From: Byssochlamys sp. IMV 00236
Taxonomy: Eukaryota; Ascomycota; Eurotiomycetes; Eurotiales; Thermoascaceae
Direction of reading: 5' to 3'
Assembly (NCBI GenBank): GCA_001931875.2
Contig: MSJH02000815.1
Span: 372,001 to 436,000 of the forward strand
DNA: 64,000 nt
Made by a program: the position numbers and the translations under genes. Below are positions 1 to 10,600 of this stretch, piece after piece. Under the pieces are notes generated by a model that did no database searches, was not told where the DNA came from, and saw only the letters and a list, made by a program, of their open reading frames with translations. How positions within the stretch are numbered: the first letter of the stretch is position 1; each line of letters opens with the position of its first letter.

Positions 1-582
1 CCTTCCAAGAGGTGGGCTGCCACTTCTTACTGATTTTGGGGAAGCTCGATTGGGCGACAAAGAACACAATGACGATATCATGCCGAACATTTACAGAGCT
101 CCTGAAGTGATTTTGAGATCGAGTTGGGGTTTCAAAGTGGATATCTGGAACGTTGCCATGGTAGTGAGTTTAAACTTATTTTGACTTTGGCTTGACAAAA
201 ATGAAAAAAGCTAATATTTTGTCATATGTAGGCCTGGGATATCGTTAGCCCTCGCCCCCTTATCAATGGCAAAAACTCAGATGGTATATTTGATGACCGC
301 GTCCACATGGCAGAACTAGTTGCCCTTCTAGGCCCTCCACCACCCGAATTTCGGGAACAGAGACACCTCAGTTCGGCCTTCTGGGATGAGTCGGGCAACT
401 GGAAGGGAGTAGCCCCGATTCCAGACACTACTCTCGAGAGCCTGGCCGAGAAGACTGAAGGGGAAGACAAGGAAGGGTTCTTGCGGTGGCTCCGGATGGC
501 CTTGCAGTGGAACCCCGAGGACCGGTCGACGTCTTTGGAGTTATTATATGATGAGTGGCTGATGAAGGGGCTAGGAGAATGA
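1..582 (+). CDS. SRPK-like protein kinase, C-terminal part (5' truncated by window edge)
   Basis: C-terminal half of a Ser/Thr protein kinase; the start lies outside the window. Two exons are visible, 2-163 and 232-582, joined in phase 0 across a 68-base intron (GTGAGT donor, ATGTAG acceptor). The first exon shows the magnesium-binding DFG motif (LLTDFGEARLG), the activation-segment end YRAPEVIL and the helix-F region VDIWNVAMVAWDIV. The second holds the large-lobe end, with LVALLGPPPPEF and the helix-I region LQWNPEDRSTSLELL. The D-x-W-N pattern and the LLGPPPxEF stretch are typical of fungal SRPK-like kinases, many of which are lineage-expanded and of unknown substrate. The glycine loop, VAIK lysine and HRD loop cannot be seen, so activity cannot be judged. 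It converges on the methyltransferase gene downstream. Confidence 0.85.
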
Positions 583-1087
583 GGTAGGACATAGAAATAG
601 TACGGCCAAATGGAAGCAAGGGCAGGTTCTTAGGAAACGTCCTTACTCAGAACCTCATCAATGTGGGTATTATTTCCTGAGGCGAGCGAGTTGATCGGAG
701 CAGAGTTGGTGGGATAGAATTATGTGATCAGCAGGGTTGGTTTTACAAAGTTTGGGCATCCACCATCAAGCAAATGGTGTTAACAGGTAGGCTTCATATT
801 ATTAGTGGTTCAGCCTCTTAACTACCTAAGTCTCCTGAATTAAGCAATTATTCCCAGTAGCTCCAAGATATTATCTACGACGCAGTTGACTAGCGACAGG
901 CTATCAGACAATCATATCGGTTACCTGTGTACAAAAGAGCTAAGGGCGAAAATCCGATGCAAGATACCTAGTGCTCGATTTATCCACGCTAGAAGTGTTC
1001 CAAGTCGGTACATGATCAAAAACATGATAAAGAGATGAGGGGCATGCAAGACATTAACGGCCTCCCCCCGGTACCAAAAGGACTAGA
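583..1087. other. Intergenic, 3' ends of two convergent genes
   Basis: This stretch separates the stop of the kinase from the stop of the convergent methyltransferase gene. It should hold both 3' untranslated regions. I see no open frame with coding character and no repeat or RNA gene. Confidence 0.6.
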
Positions 1088-2520
1088 TCAGTCAAAGTCC
1101 TCTTGTACCGGAGTGCGAGAACCATCAGTGGTAGCAGGGGGAGGTAACTCGATAAAGGTGAACTCCAAGACGCTCAAGAAAGAACCAGGGGGACAATGTT
1201 TGCGCTCGAATCGGAATCGCTTATCGGCCATTCGCACCATATTGATGTATTCAACCATGGAACGCGCTCTTCCCATATGGAGAGCATGCATGCGTATATC
1301 CGTTATCCGTCCCTCCATTTCGATGGCCTCGCAGTCCCAATCCACATCATCCATGAGCATCTCGTTGATAAAAAGCTTGGCTCCATGATTCATTGCCTTT
1401 CCCACGCCACGTATGATGTCCCTCGCAAAATCGTCAGACCACGACTGCATGATCCAGCGGTAAAAGTAAGCATCGGCAGTCACTCGTTGGCTCTTGAAAA
1501 GATCATTATGCTCGAAAGTAATACGTGTTCTGTATCGCTTGGGCAGCGACTTTCGACCAAGAGCGACAGCTTCAGGAAGATCTTGTACGACAAACTTGAG
1601 ATGATGAAACCTATCCGCAAGAGCCATTGAGATGTGGCCAGGACATCCTCCGCACTGCGGTGAATTAGTCGACCAGTACTATGTATGCCGCAGACAAAGG
1701 ATACCTACTTACGTCAACAACAGTATTAACCAGTCTCCAGTCAAAACAAGATATCACATGCTCCATCGAATATTGTTCGAGCTTGGCAGTGGCAGCCATA
1801 AGACTTTGATATTCTTTGGCGTCTTCAGGAACGCGCTCGATGCGTTGCCAATATGTCTCCAGTGCCTCACCACGTTCTTTATGGGAAATGCTCCAAGCAG
1901 AACAATAGGGATTACGACCAGTGGGATCCATCTTGAATGACTCGCTGATCTCCGCAGCAGTTACCAAAGCTTCTTTGAATCCCCAATGCAAAGCGTGAGC
2001 GGTATTGCGGTCTTTCATAAAGATGGCAGAAGTGACATTGTGACTGACGAAACCGGGTCTAGGCTCAAATAGAAAACCAGCAGCAGCAGCCAGACGAACA
2101 TAGCGAGCTAAGAGATCCTTATCAATATTGACAATTCTGGCGAGGTTTTCGTATGAAATGTCATGGTTCAGAAAGATCTCATAAGGCACGCCAAGATCCA
2201 TCAAGGCTTTGATAGCACCGATTTCGTAACACTGCAAATCTGTCAGTGAGAGGTCAACTATTCCTTCTCTGTGATCCAGGACATACCTTATCATGAAGCA
2301 TGCGAAGGAAGATAACAGGGGGTGTGGCCAACCGCTGAATCCGAACGGCAGCAGCGGAGATTCTCTGAATGGCCTCATAACACTCTGGGCTGACTTTAGG
2401 GAAAGCAAAGGGGGCATCTTCACTCCAAGAAAAGTCGGGGATGTTTTTTTCTTCAAATTCTTTGATTACGATATCTGCATCCTCTGAAATCACCTCAGCC
2501 AAATCCTTGATACCAGACAT
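1088..2520 (-). CDS. SAM-dependent O-methyltransferase (plant COMT-like, Methyltransf_2 family)
   Basis: Three exons on the minus strand, 2520-2287, 2231-1713 and 1654-1088, give about 439 residues, the usual length for fungal O-methyltransferases. Introns of 55 and 58 bases have GTATGT/GCAG and GTAAGT/GCAG ends and keep phase 0. The N-terminal part is the helical dimerisation and winged-helix region. Splicing of exons 2 and 3 rebuilds the SAM-binding motif I as VVDCGGCPGHISMALA (usual form VDxGGGxG). Such enzymes methylate hydroxyls of aromatic or polyketide metabolites. The segment that normally carries the catalytic general-base His before a Trp (xHxW) reads RWIMQSWSDD, so a Gln stands in for His. 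I chose the ATG at 2520 (MSGIKDLAEV); the frame is open upstream to 2571. No other biosynthetic gene is adjacent, so the substrate is unknown. Confidence 0.88.
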
Positions 2521-3970
2521 GGTTGGACTGATCCGCCGCTCGAGGCGTGGTGAAATTGATAAAACAGTCAAAGACTAGAAGAACAGTTCCTGAGTCATCA
2601 CCCTGTACATGTGTGGGTTGACGCTCAAAGGATGAGGATAAAAGGTAGAGACGCGGAACATATCACGGTCCTTCGTGAAGAGGCGGCAGTAACAGTGTCT
2701 CTTTATGGCAGAATTGCTACCACTGAGCAGGTAAAGATAAAGAGGCCCTCCGCGGTGAATCGAGCTGCGAGAGCCAAGGGTGTGTTGCAGCCGCACATCT
2801 CCTGGACTAACCCAGGAAGCGAGCCTCGCGTTAGGTTCGTTGGCCATACCATCGATTGCTTCTCTTGTCAACGGAGTTTGGCGTCACGATAGATGTGCTG
2901 AAAGCTGACTTGAAGGAAGCTTTCGAATAGTCGACACGGAGACCCAGAGACAACGAACAGTGGGAGGGGAGAAGCCTCCGTCTACTGCGGAGGCCGCCCA
3001 GGAAATTCATCACTCGAGCCATTTGTAAATACGTCGACTCGGAGTACTCTTTCTCGTCCTAGCAGGTATCTATCCACAGGAGTTTAGGCGAAGAGCGCAG
3101 GAAGGATATCAGTAGTGTTTTATCAGTAATCAGAGCTTCCTACTAACGTAGGAACTTAAACAGCTTTGGAGAGACAACAAAACATAAAATATAATGAGCA
3201 TAGGAACAACATCACAAAAAGTAACCAAATAAGCAGGAAGACAGAGCAGAGCCTTTATCTATCTACATCACAAGATGTAAGTTAATTCAACTATATACCG
3301 GAGTTACAGTATCTCCGTAGTCCAAACAAGCATGCATGGCTAACTTAGCGCCAATTTTAATTCCGTCTAGTCTTTCCCCAGTATGTTTTCCGTCTGATGT
3401 CCAGGATGTGTGAAAGTAGGCACTCTTCCTCCCCCCTTGCTGCGCTAATCATAACGGCATAACGCCAAATACCAAATCAGGTAGTCTTGAGCAATAATCT
3501 GTCCCACCAGTTATGCATATCCTTGCTGTTTAAAAAGCAATATGGTGGCTATAGGCATGCCTGGGAAGTTTCACCACATTTTGATAGCCTGCTAGTATGT
3601 GGAGATTAAAAGCTGGGGTTCTAGATTTCGGGTCCTTTTGAATCTAAAATAGCCAAGGGCCGCTGATATTTTTCTTTTTCTTTTTCTTTTTCCCTTTTGA
3701 GGTGCTTCATTATTACTATTTGGATGACTGCATATGGTAGAATTACTGGACTGTCTTTTTTGAAGGGAGCAGCAACTCACAGGTCAGTGTGAACAATCGC
3801 ATTCGAGTATGGTTGTTATACTAACAGAAAGCCAGGTAGTGTCTCTACATATACCATTTCCAACATATACGATTCATTTGCTTTCCCACCTCTTGATTTC
3901 ACACATACCATATTTTGTGCTCCACAAGAAGATAGGTAGCTTCCCAGCATCAAACTCGAAAGCGAACATA
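2521..3970. other. Divergent intergenic region between methyltransferase and acetyltransferase
   Basis: About 1.4 kb holding the promoters of two divergent genes. Short open frames occur on both strands near 2600-3020 but resemble no family, overlap each other and lack splice context, so I do not call a gene. A (TTTTTC)n pyrimidine tract lies at about 3668-3692. An in-frame ATG at 3809 could extend the acetyltransferase upstream. Confidence 0.55.
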
Positions 3971-4876
3971 ATGCCATTCCCAACTCACACCTCACGAACC
4001 TCCTCTCCCTCTCCATCAATCAAGAAGAGCCCAGCGAATGAATCCAAAGAACAACAAGACAAAGAAGAAAAGGACTCCAGCACCACCGCAATGGACAACA
4101 ATCCCTCTCCACCCTCAATAACCATCCGCCGCGCAAAGCTCAAAGACTCCCAAACCCTCGGCACCATCTTAGCCGCCGGGTTCATCGACGACGACGTCTT
4201 TGGCGAATATCTCTTCCCCCACCGCCGCGAATATCCCGACGACTACCGTCTACAATTCGCACGGATGATGCGCTCGCACATGTATAAACGCGGCCATCGC
4301 GTCCGCGTTGCCGTGGACAGTTCAAGCTCTCGTGTGATTGGCGTGGCTAGTTGGGAAAGACAGGGGAGGAAAAAGACGAGTAAATCGACTACTGCTACGA
4401 AGGAGAAGAGATCGAATAATGATCATAATAATAATTCGGTCTGTTTGCTTTTCAAGCACGTTGCGATTCGATCCCTCGATGCGATTTCCAGTATTATCCA
4501 CCCGGATCGTTCCGTGTCTGTTGAGAATAAAAGGAACTTTGACGCTGAGGTACCAAACTATAAACACTATTGGTCCGGTTCGCGCTCTGAGACGTGGTAT
4601 CTCAGTTTTCTTGCCGTGGATGCCGAATATCGGGGCTGCGGGGCGGGAAGGGCGCTCGTGGAAGAAGGAATCCGATGGGGAGAGACGGATGGAGTCTGTG
4701 TCAGTTTGATCTCGACAGAGTGCGGAGATGGGTTCTATCAGAGGTTAGGGTTCGTGGATGTAGGATCTGCGACGCAGGGGGCGCTGAAGGGCCTGAGAGG
4801 TGGGAGTATTAAGTTCTATGAGAGACATTTGGAGAAATCTGAAAAGGAGGAGGAGGATGAGGAGAAGCAGTCATGA
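3971..4876 (+). CDS. GNAT-family N-acetyltransferase
   Basis: Single-exon gene of about 301 residues from the ATG at 3971. The first 45 residues are Ser/Pro/Lys-rich and probably disordered. From about residue 46 the sequence enters a GNAT fold (ITIRRAKLKDSQTLGTIL). Near the C terminus it has the acetyl-CoA-binding motif A, LSFLAVDAEYRGCGAGRAL, matching the R/Q-x-x-G-x-G/A signature, followed by the beta5-alpha4 region ending YQRLGFVDVG. These enzymes transfer acetyl from acetyl-CoA to a small-molecule amine or a protein; the substrate cannot be read from sequence. A low-complexity Lys/Asn-rich insert lies at about residues 137-160. The frame is open upstream to an ATG at 3809, and another in-frame ATG at 4091 sits just before the domain, so the start is uncertain. 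The gene converges with the inhibitor-2 gene. Confidence 0.82.
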   Translation: MPFPTHTSRTSSPSPSIKKSPANESKEQQDKEEKDSSTTAMDNNPSPPSITIRRAKLKDSQTLGTILAAGFIDDDVFGEYLFPHRREYPDDYRLQFARMMRSHMYKRGHRVRVAVDSSSSRVIGVASWERQGRKKTSKSTTATKEKRSNNDHNNNSVCLLFKHVAIRSLDAISSIIHPDRSVSVENKRNFDAEVPNYKHYWSGSRSETWYLSFLAVDAEYRGCGAGRALVEEGIRWGETDGVCVSLISTECGDGFYQRLGFVDVGSATQGALKGLRGGSIKFYERHLEKSEKEEEDEEKQS

Positions 4877-5391
4877 AAGTGGGACTGGAACATAGCAATT
4901 GGATAGATAATTACGTATTTTCACGTATCATTGAGTAGCCTGATCGGGTTCTGGGCCATATAAAAGCAAGTATGCCTTATGGCATGCTATCGTAAAGACC
5001 CCACGGATTTAGAAAGACAATCAGAAAAGGCAAAGATGGGGCATATAAAAAAGGCAGAGCACATAGGCAATTGCCTTCACAGTTTCATGATTTCTTTCAT
5101 TCATCCCTACAACCAACACCGGCAGCAGTGTCACCTCTAAGATTATACATAGAGAAAGAGTGAACAATGCGATATCCTGCAGCCCAAAATCCCCAGCCAA
5201 AAGAAAACCCAACCAGCATAAAAACACCCAAACAAGAAAATGCAAACTATTGGGGAATATGAATATAAATGTGGAGTATGAGAGAAAAGAACTTAAGTGA
5301 CAAGAAGGTATCAAGAGAGGAGCGGAAATAAAATGAGGCGTGACTAACGGCAGAGATCTAGGGGGTCATTGGTGGAAGTGATGGTCGTTCT
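4877..5391. other. Intergenic, 3' ends of two convergent genes
   Basis: Holds the 3' untranslated regions of the acetyltransferase (plus strand) and inhibitor-2 (minus strand). The sequence is AT-rich. No gene-like frame or repeat is seen. Confidence 0.55.
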
Positions 5392-6470
5392 TCATTTTCC
5401 GTTCACAAAGTGCTCAGGAATCTTTGGAACAGCAGGAGGCTGCGCAGGAGTGGAGTTTTCATCTTCGTCATCGTCTTCGACCATTTCATCTAACTCCTCA
5501 GGATGGCTGGAAGAGAAACCAGCTGTCAGTAATGGCTTCAAGAAAAAAAAAAGAAAAAGAAAAAGAAAGAAAAATCAAGTATTGCACGATACGCGGACGA
5601 GGAATAGATGACTTACGCAAGAAGACCCTTGATATCCTTCATCTCATAGTGCCTCTTCCTCCGTTCCTCAAATTGACGGTGCTTCTCTCTAGCCTCTTCG
5701 GTGGTCAGGAGGTGCTCCCCGGTCTCTTCCCCGCCATTTGCATCCTCTGAACCAACAATAACATGCTTTTCGCCCTTGCTGGAATCACCACTGAGACTGC
5801 GCTCGCGGAAGATACGCTCATCACCAGTTCTGGAACCGGACGGGAGCTCTTCTTCTGGTTCACCCAGTTCCAAGTCTGGAATGTCCTCCTCCCGCATTCC
5901 CGATTTTTTCTTCTGTTCTGCATGCTTGTTGTCGAGTTCATCGACAACGATGTCTTGAGCGTCGATAAGTCTATCCTCTGCTTCTGCCAATTCCATCTCA
6001 TCCTCATCTTGCGATGGATCGTAATGTGGCGCATAGGGTGTTTTGGGCTCATCGATCTTCATCTTGGCGGTTTTCTCCTGTTCCGCCAGGTAGAGATTGG
6101 CCTCATCCCACCTCAAGCGGGGCGAATTCTCGTCGTGGGCGCTGGCGGAAGACTGGCGCCTGGAAGTAGAAGCCCGACGAGCATTGGAAGAAGAGCGTCG
6201 GCGTCCAGCATTCTGAAGGGTGTTCTGCATAGTGATCTCTTTGGTATCAACGAGGTCGGGAGATGGCGTAGCGATCACCGCCGCAACAGGCGCTGCGGGA
6301 GAGACTTGCGGAATCTGGGTGTTAGAATTTTTCAGGATGCCTAGAGATATACATTAGCATCCTCCCAAAATAGTGTAAAAATGATAGCGTTTGTCAATAC
6401 CCTTTGGCCTTTTTGGCACACTGTCAGGGCTCTGAGCGGCCATGGCAGCGGGGTGGTGGGACGTAGTCAT
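5392..6470 (-). CDS. Protein phosphatase inhibitor 2 (IPP-2/Glc8-type PP1 regulator)
   Basis: Three exons, 6470-6401, 6340-5617 and 5506-5392, encode 302 residues. The exon 1/2 junction rebuilds KGILKNS, the conserved N-terminal PP1-contact element of inhibitor-2. Further on are RLRWDEANLYL and MKIDEPKTPYAPH, the family's RWDExN and K-I-x-E-P-x-T-P-Y signature; the Thr in PKTPY corresponds to the regulatory phosphorylation site. Near the C terminus is a basic helix (REKHRQFEERRKRHYEMK) matching the PP1 active-site-binding helix, then an acidic tail encoded mainly by exon 3. Inhibitor-2/Glc8 binds and modulates type-1 phosphatase in cytosol and nucleus. Intron 2 contains an A-rich (GAAAAA)n tract at about 5542-5573. 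Retention of intron 2 would stop translation directly at its donor (TAA inside GTAAGT). A second in-frame ATG lies at 6443. Confidence 0.92.
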
Positions 6471-7695
6471 GACGACTGCAGTCTGGAGTTTTCGAAGGAA
6501 GCTTGGGAGTGCTTTATGTTGGCGTAAAGTGTATATCAGCAGGGTGCTGGCACAGCCTGTGGACTTTGGGTAGAATGTAGACCGATATAAGGTATGGTTT
6601 TGAGGAGCGACAGATGGTTCTCGAAAGGATCCGCAGCGTCTTTCAGCTGGACAATATTAGATAATAGACGGAGACACAGCCCACCACCTGGTCGGTAAGA
6701 TGCAGCACGGCAGCTATACGATTCAGGAAGGACAGGAAGCTGTACCCAAGCAGGCGAAGCTGGATAGTTAAAACGTGGAGGACAAGTCGGGGATGTCTTT
6801 GGTGTTTGTCCAGTTCCTGAACTTCCGTCGCTGTTTGTTGCTGCGGGCACGTGGGGTCGGGCCGCGATGACGTCGGTCGCTGAAAACGACAAACAGAGAA
6901 GAAAAATAAGGAAGAATAACCGAATCTTGATAAATACTTTGATTCAGTACTACGATTGTTATTATTAGAAGACCCGCCAGGCAATGGGCTACGGCAAAAG
7001 ATGTGGCTTACACCTTTCATTTTAACCTAATTCTCCTACTTCCAGCGCACGCCTCATCCTCCACTCCAGCACTATGTATGCACAACCCTGCAATTCTGCC
7101 CTTTTGGTAGAAAAAAGAGAATGCTCCCCCTGGCAACAACAGCAAACGTATGTTTGGCGGCAAGATACAGACCGTACAAGATTCATATGTCGAGGAAATT
7201 GCAGTTGAAGGCCTCCGTTAAAAGTCCACGCAGTTGACCGCAGCTGAACTCCGCCGATGTAGACAGCCAAAGAGATGCCCGCACTATGACTCAGGAATCC
7301 GCCCACAAGAAGGATCGAGGCAGACGAGAAAATATAAAATAAAAATCAGATGCAATGATAAGAAATGGGATATCAAACGTAAGGGGTAACCAAGTGGCGC
7401 GACAGAAACCATCCTTGCAATGGTGACGGAAATAAGAAAGGAAGACAATAAGAGAAAACCGAAGGATGGCCCAGACAAGACGTTAGCACCAAAACAGAAA
7501 GCCAAGAGTCGCATGTCCGTGACCATCAAGATCCAGCACGGTTACTGATCCCAGCACTCAAACCCGACAAGTAATGCGCAGGGGTGTAATGAGCAAACGA
7601 AAGTCCGCAGTGATAAAACATCGACAGTGGTATAAAACAAGGGTAATGGGAAAGGACAGATTAATCAAGATAATGAGTGAAAAATATAGAGAAGT
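6471..7695. other. Intergenic, inhibitor-2 promoter and 3' region of the RasGAP-like gene
   Basis: Both flanking genes run on the minus strand, so this 1.2 kb carries the 3' untranslated region of the large upstream gene and the promoter and leader of the inhibitor-2 gene. Minus-strand open frames at 6536-7020 and 7022-7306 match no family and lack coding character; I do not call them. Confidence 0.55.
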
Positions 7696-10600
7696 TTAAG
7701 CAATGGAATCAAACTCTTCTCTCTCTCTCAGCCTGTTTCGCGCCAACTCATCGCCACCGTTGGCAGATAGCTGCATCCAGTGCAGCGCTAAACACATACT
7801 TTGCGGATCCGACTTGGGATCCTTGTCACGTCGGTACATCATCTCTGCCTTGAATGTGTCGCGAGGCAAGGTTAGAGGGAGAGTAACCCTCGGCAGAAGC
7901 TCCGGGTGCGTTAAGTAGAGAATGGCAAGCTCACGTTGAGCAACGGGGTTGCCCTCCTTGGCTGTTATAATCCACATCGCGGCCGCATCTTCGATGGCAT
8001 GGCCAGGCCTGTGGTATTCGTAACTATGCGGAGGGTGGCGTCGACTAAGCTCTTGAGAAACAATTTTGTCGGCGATCTCCACCATACTGTTACAGACCTC
8101 GTCTTTAAGACTGAGGGCTGCTAGTCCGAAATGTAGAAAAGCGGTCCCGCTTTCGGTCTTGTTCAGAATTTCGCTGGGAACAAAAGCAGATACAAACTGC
8201 AAGTCCCTAAAAAGCGTCTTTGGTTGGATATCTTGCAATAGCGTCCGCAGGGTATCAACAATCTCGCTCTCCGTCGGACAGAGATGGTCGGATTGTCGGG
8301 AGCTAAAAGAAGAGCCAGCGACAGGTGAGCTAGGCGCCTGTGCCAGACTTTCAGGGGAGTAGCGGAGCCTCCAGGGCTGTGAAAAGCTGTAGCGTAGGGA
8401 ACGGTTCTGCTGTAGATCTGACATTTTCGCCTGCCCAAGAGCGCTGCTCTTAGCATTTAATCGGTCTTCAGCAGAATTACAGAGGGAGGCGATGACAAGT
8501 GTTCTTAAGTCGCGAAGAGCCTTCAGCTTGACAAAAGGGTTGGCATGTCGTGAGAAGGACTCTATCAACTGGAAAAAGGCGGTGCGATAAGGGAAGCTCG
8601 AGTTCTCAGCTTCGTCTTGACTGACAGAGGACTCCTGAGCAATCGGTGTTGGCGCCACAGGCGTATGTTGTCTGGACATGATAGGGCCCACGGATCTACT
8701 CCGCCGACGCCCTACATATCGATCTGCGCCCATTTCAATTTCATCACGGTTTGAAGCAGAATCACATTCGTCCAAGAATTTCCGGATTCTTGCCCGCTTG
8801 GCCATCTGCACCTGGATTCGCTTCTGATTCAAACAGTTGGTAAACCACGCATCCGTCTCACTTCCGCAACTCCAGACGGGGGAACCCAGGTCACTGAGGA
8901 GAAGACTAGTCAAAGTCTGTCTCAATTCATCGAGAAAAACGCTCTTGCCGTGGATGTTGCGCTCACTTCGACGTGGAGGCGGCACCGTGTCGCTGAACAT
9001 CGAAGGCGGGCGAGACTGAAAACTGGAAGCACTGGCCGCGGACTGCGCTTGCGTGTGCGGTGCCGACCAGAAGGTGCTGTAAGTATCAGCTGTGGAGCTG
9101 GACGCCGTCCTCCCCGGCGAATCCCCGATGGACGAAGTGTCGGTGGCTCCGGCATCTCTGGGCGCTCTCCATTTATCGGAAGCCAGGCTTTGGAATGACG
9201 ACTTGCGAGCCAAAGAAGGCGCATCATTGTAGGGTCGTGAGAAAGCCTCAGATACGCGACTCAAGCCGAAAGTCTGCGAGGCGTAGAGTGCATCTTCACT
9301 AGCTATACTAGACGGCCGAACGCCCGTGGCAGCAGAAATCCCAGGATATCCTCGAACTGAAGATGTCTCATACTTCGCGCGCTCCTTCTGGAATAGCTCA
9401 CTGGACCACAGGACGGGAGCCTCCGACATAGTATCTCCAATGAGTCTGTTGATGCTCGACTTCACCTCATAGCAGAAGCGATGTATTCTTTCTTCGCCCT
9501 TGCAGAAATTGTCAATACCGTGATGCGTCAGCCATTTTCTAGTTAGATCGACTTGTTCATCAGACAGTTTGTTCGGGCCACCTTGGCTGCTTGGTGCCTT
9601 CATCACGTTCATAACCTGTACTTCTGGCTTCTGCAAGAAAGACCCCGCCAATGATCTGGCACCGTTTCGACCACGGTGCTCATTTGAAGAGTGTCTCTGC
9701 AGACTTGCCGAGTATACCATCGTCTTTAATGCAAGAGCCACATGCTTCGCGTCTTCGTATCTCATCGAATTCTTGACGTCGGTCATGTACCACATCTTGT
9801 TGCGGAGTCTGGCCAAATCCTTCGTCATTTCTTTCATTTTTGTCTGCAATTGGTCCAGGGTGCGGTCGAGCATGACAAAGCTGCTTTCGCAGCGCTCGAT
9901 GATTGAGCAGGACAATTCCAGCGACCGCTTACAAGATGTAACTAGTGGTTGAAGGATCCATGAATCATTGACAGGATGTGGTGAGAATTTCGCGGCTCCA
10001 CGGCGTAGTTGTCGCGACGCATTCCACCAGTAATGAGCGCCGATGAAGTCAGCCTGCTGCTGACAGAGAGACAGTGCATTGTCAAATCGTTGTTTCAAAG
10101 GGCAGGGGATCATCTGTTGAGGGTAGAAATACGAGCCATAGCTCGAGCGATTCAGGGCTTCCTCTTCGTGTACAAGCTTGACTATAGCCGTCTGCAGGGC
10201 CTCATAGTTCTCCTCTGATCCTATAGTCGTCGATCTAGCACCGTCATCCGACACATGGTCGTTTTCGGGGTCGTCCTCATGGGACACTACCCAGTTGAGA
10301 GACCTGCCATTGTGAGTGACAAGAAGGACTGCCCAGTCCTCTGCCATAGGGTGATCCAAACTGGGACGGTCATCCGATTCAAGTTCGAAGCGGATACGGT
10401 CCACATTCTGGCTTAGCGGGCATCGCGGCTGCGATACCAGGCTACATGTCGAATCGCTTGCGAGACTATTCGCCCTTGTTACATCGGGAGAAAATACCGT
10501 CCTGGTAGTTGCGGGTTGGGACGACAAAGCATCAATTCTTCCTTGGAAAAGCTGCGACTCAAAAATCCGGCTAGTTCGGCCACTGTGAGACTGAGGCGGA

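Noticed and set aside
2575..3022. Short frames on both strands between methyltransferase and acetyltransferase
   Set aside because: They overlap each other, have no family match and no consistent splice structure.
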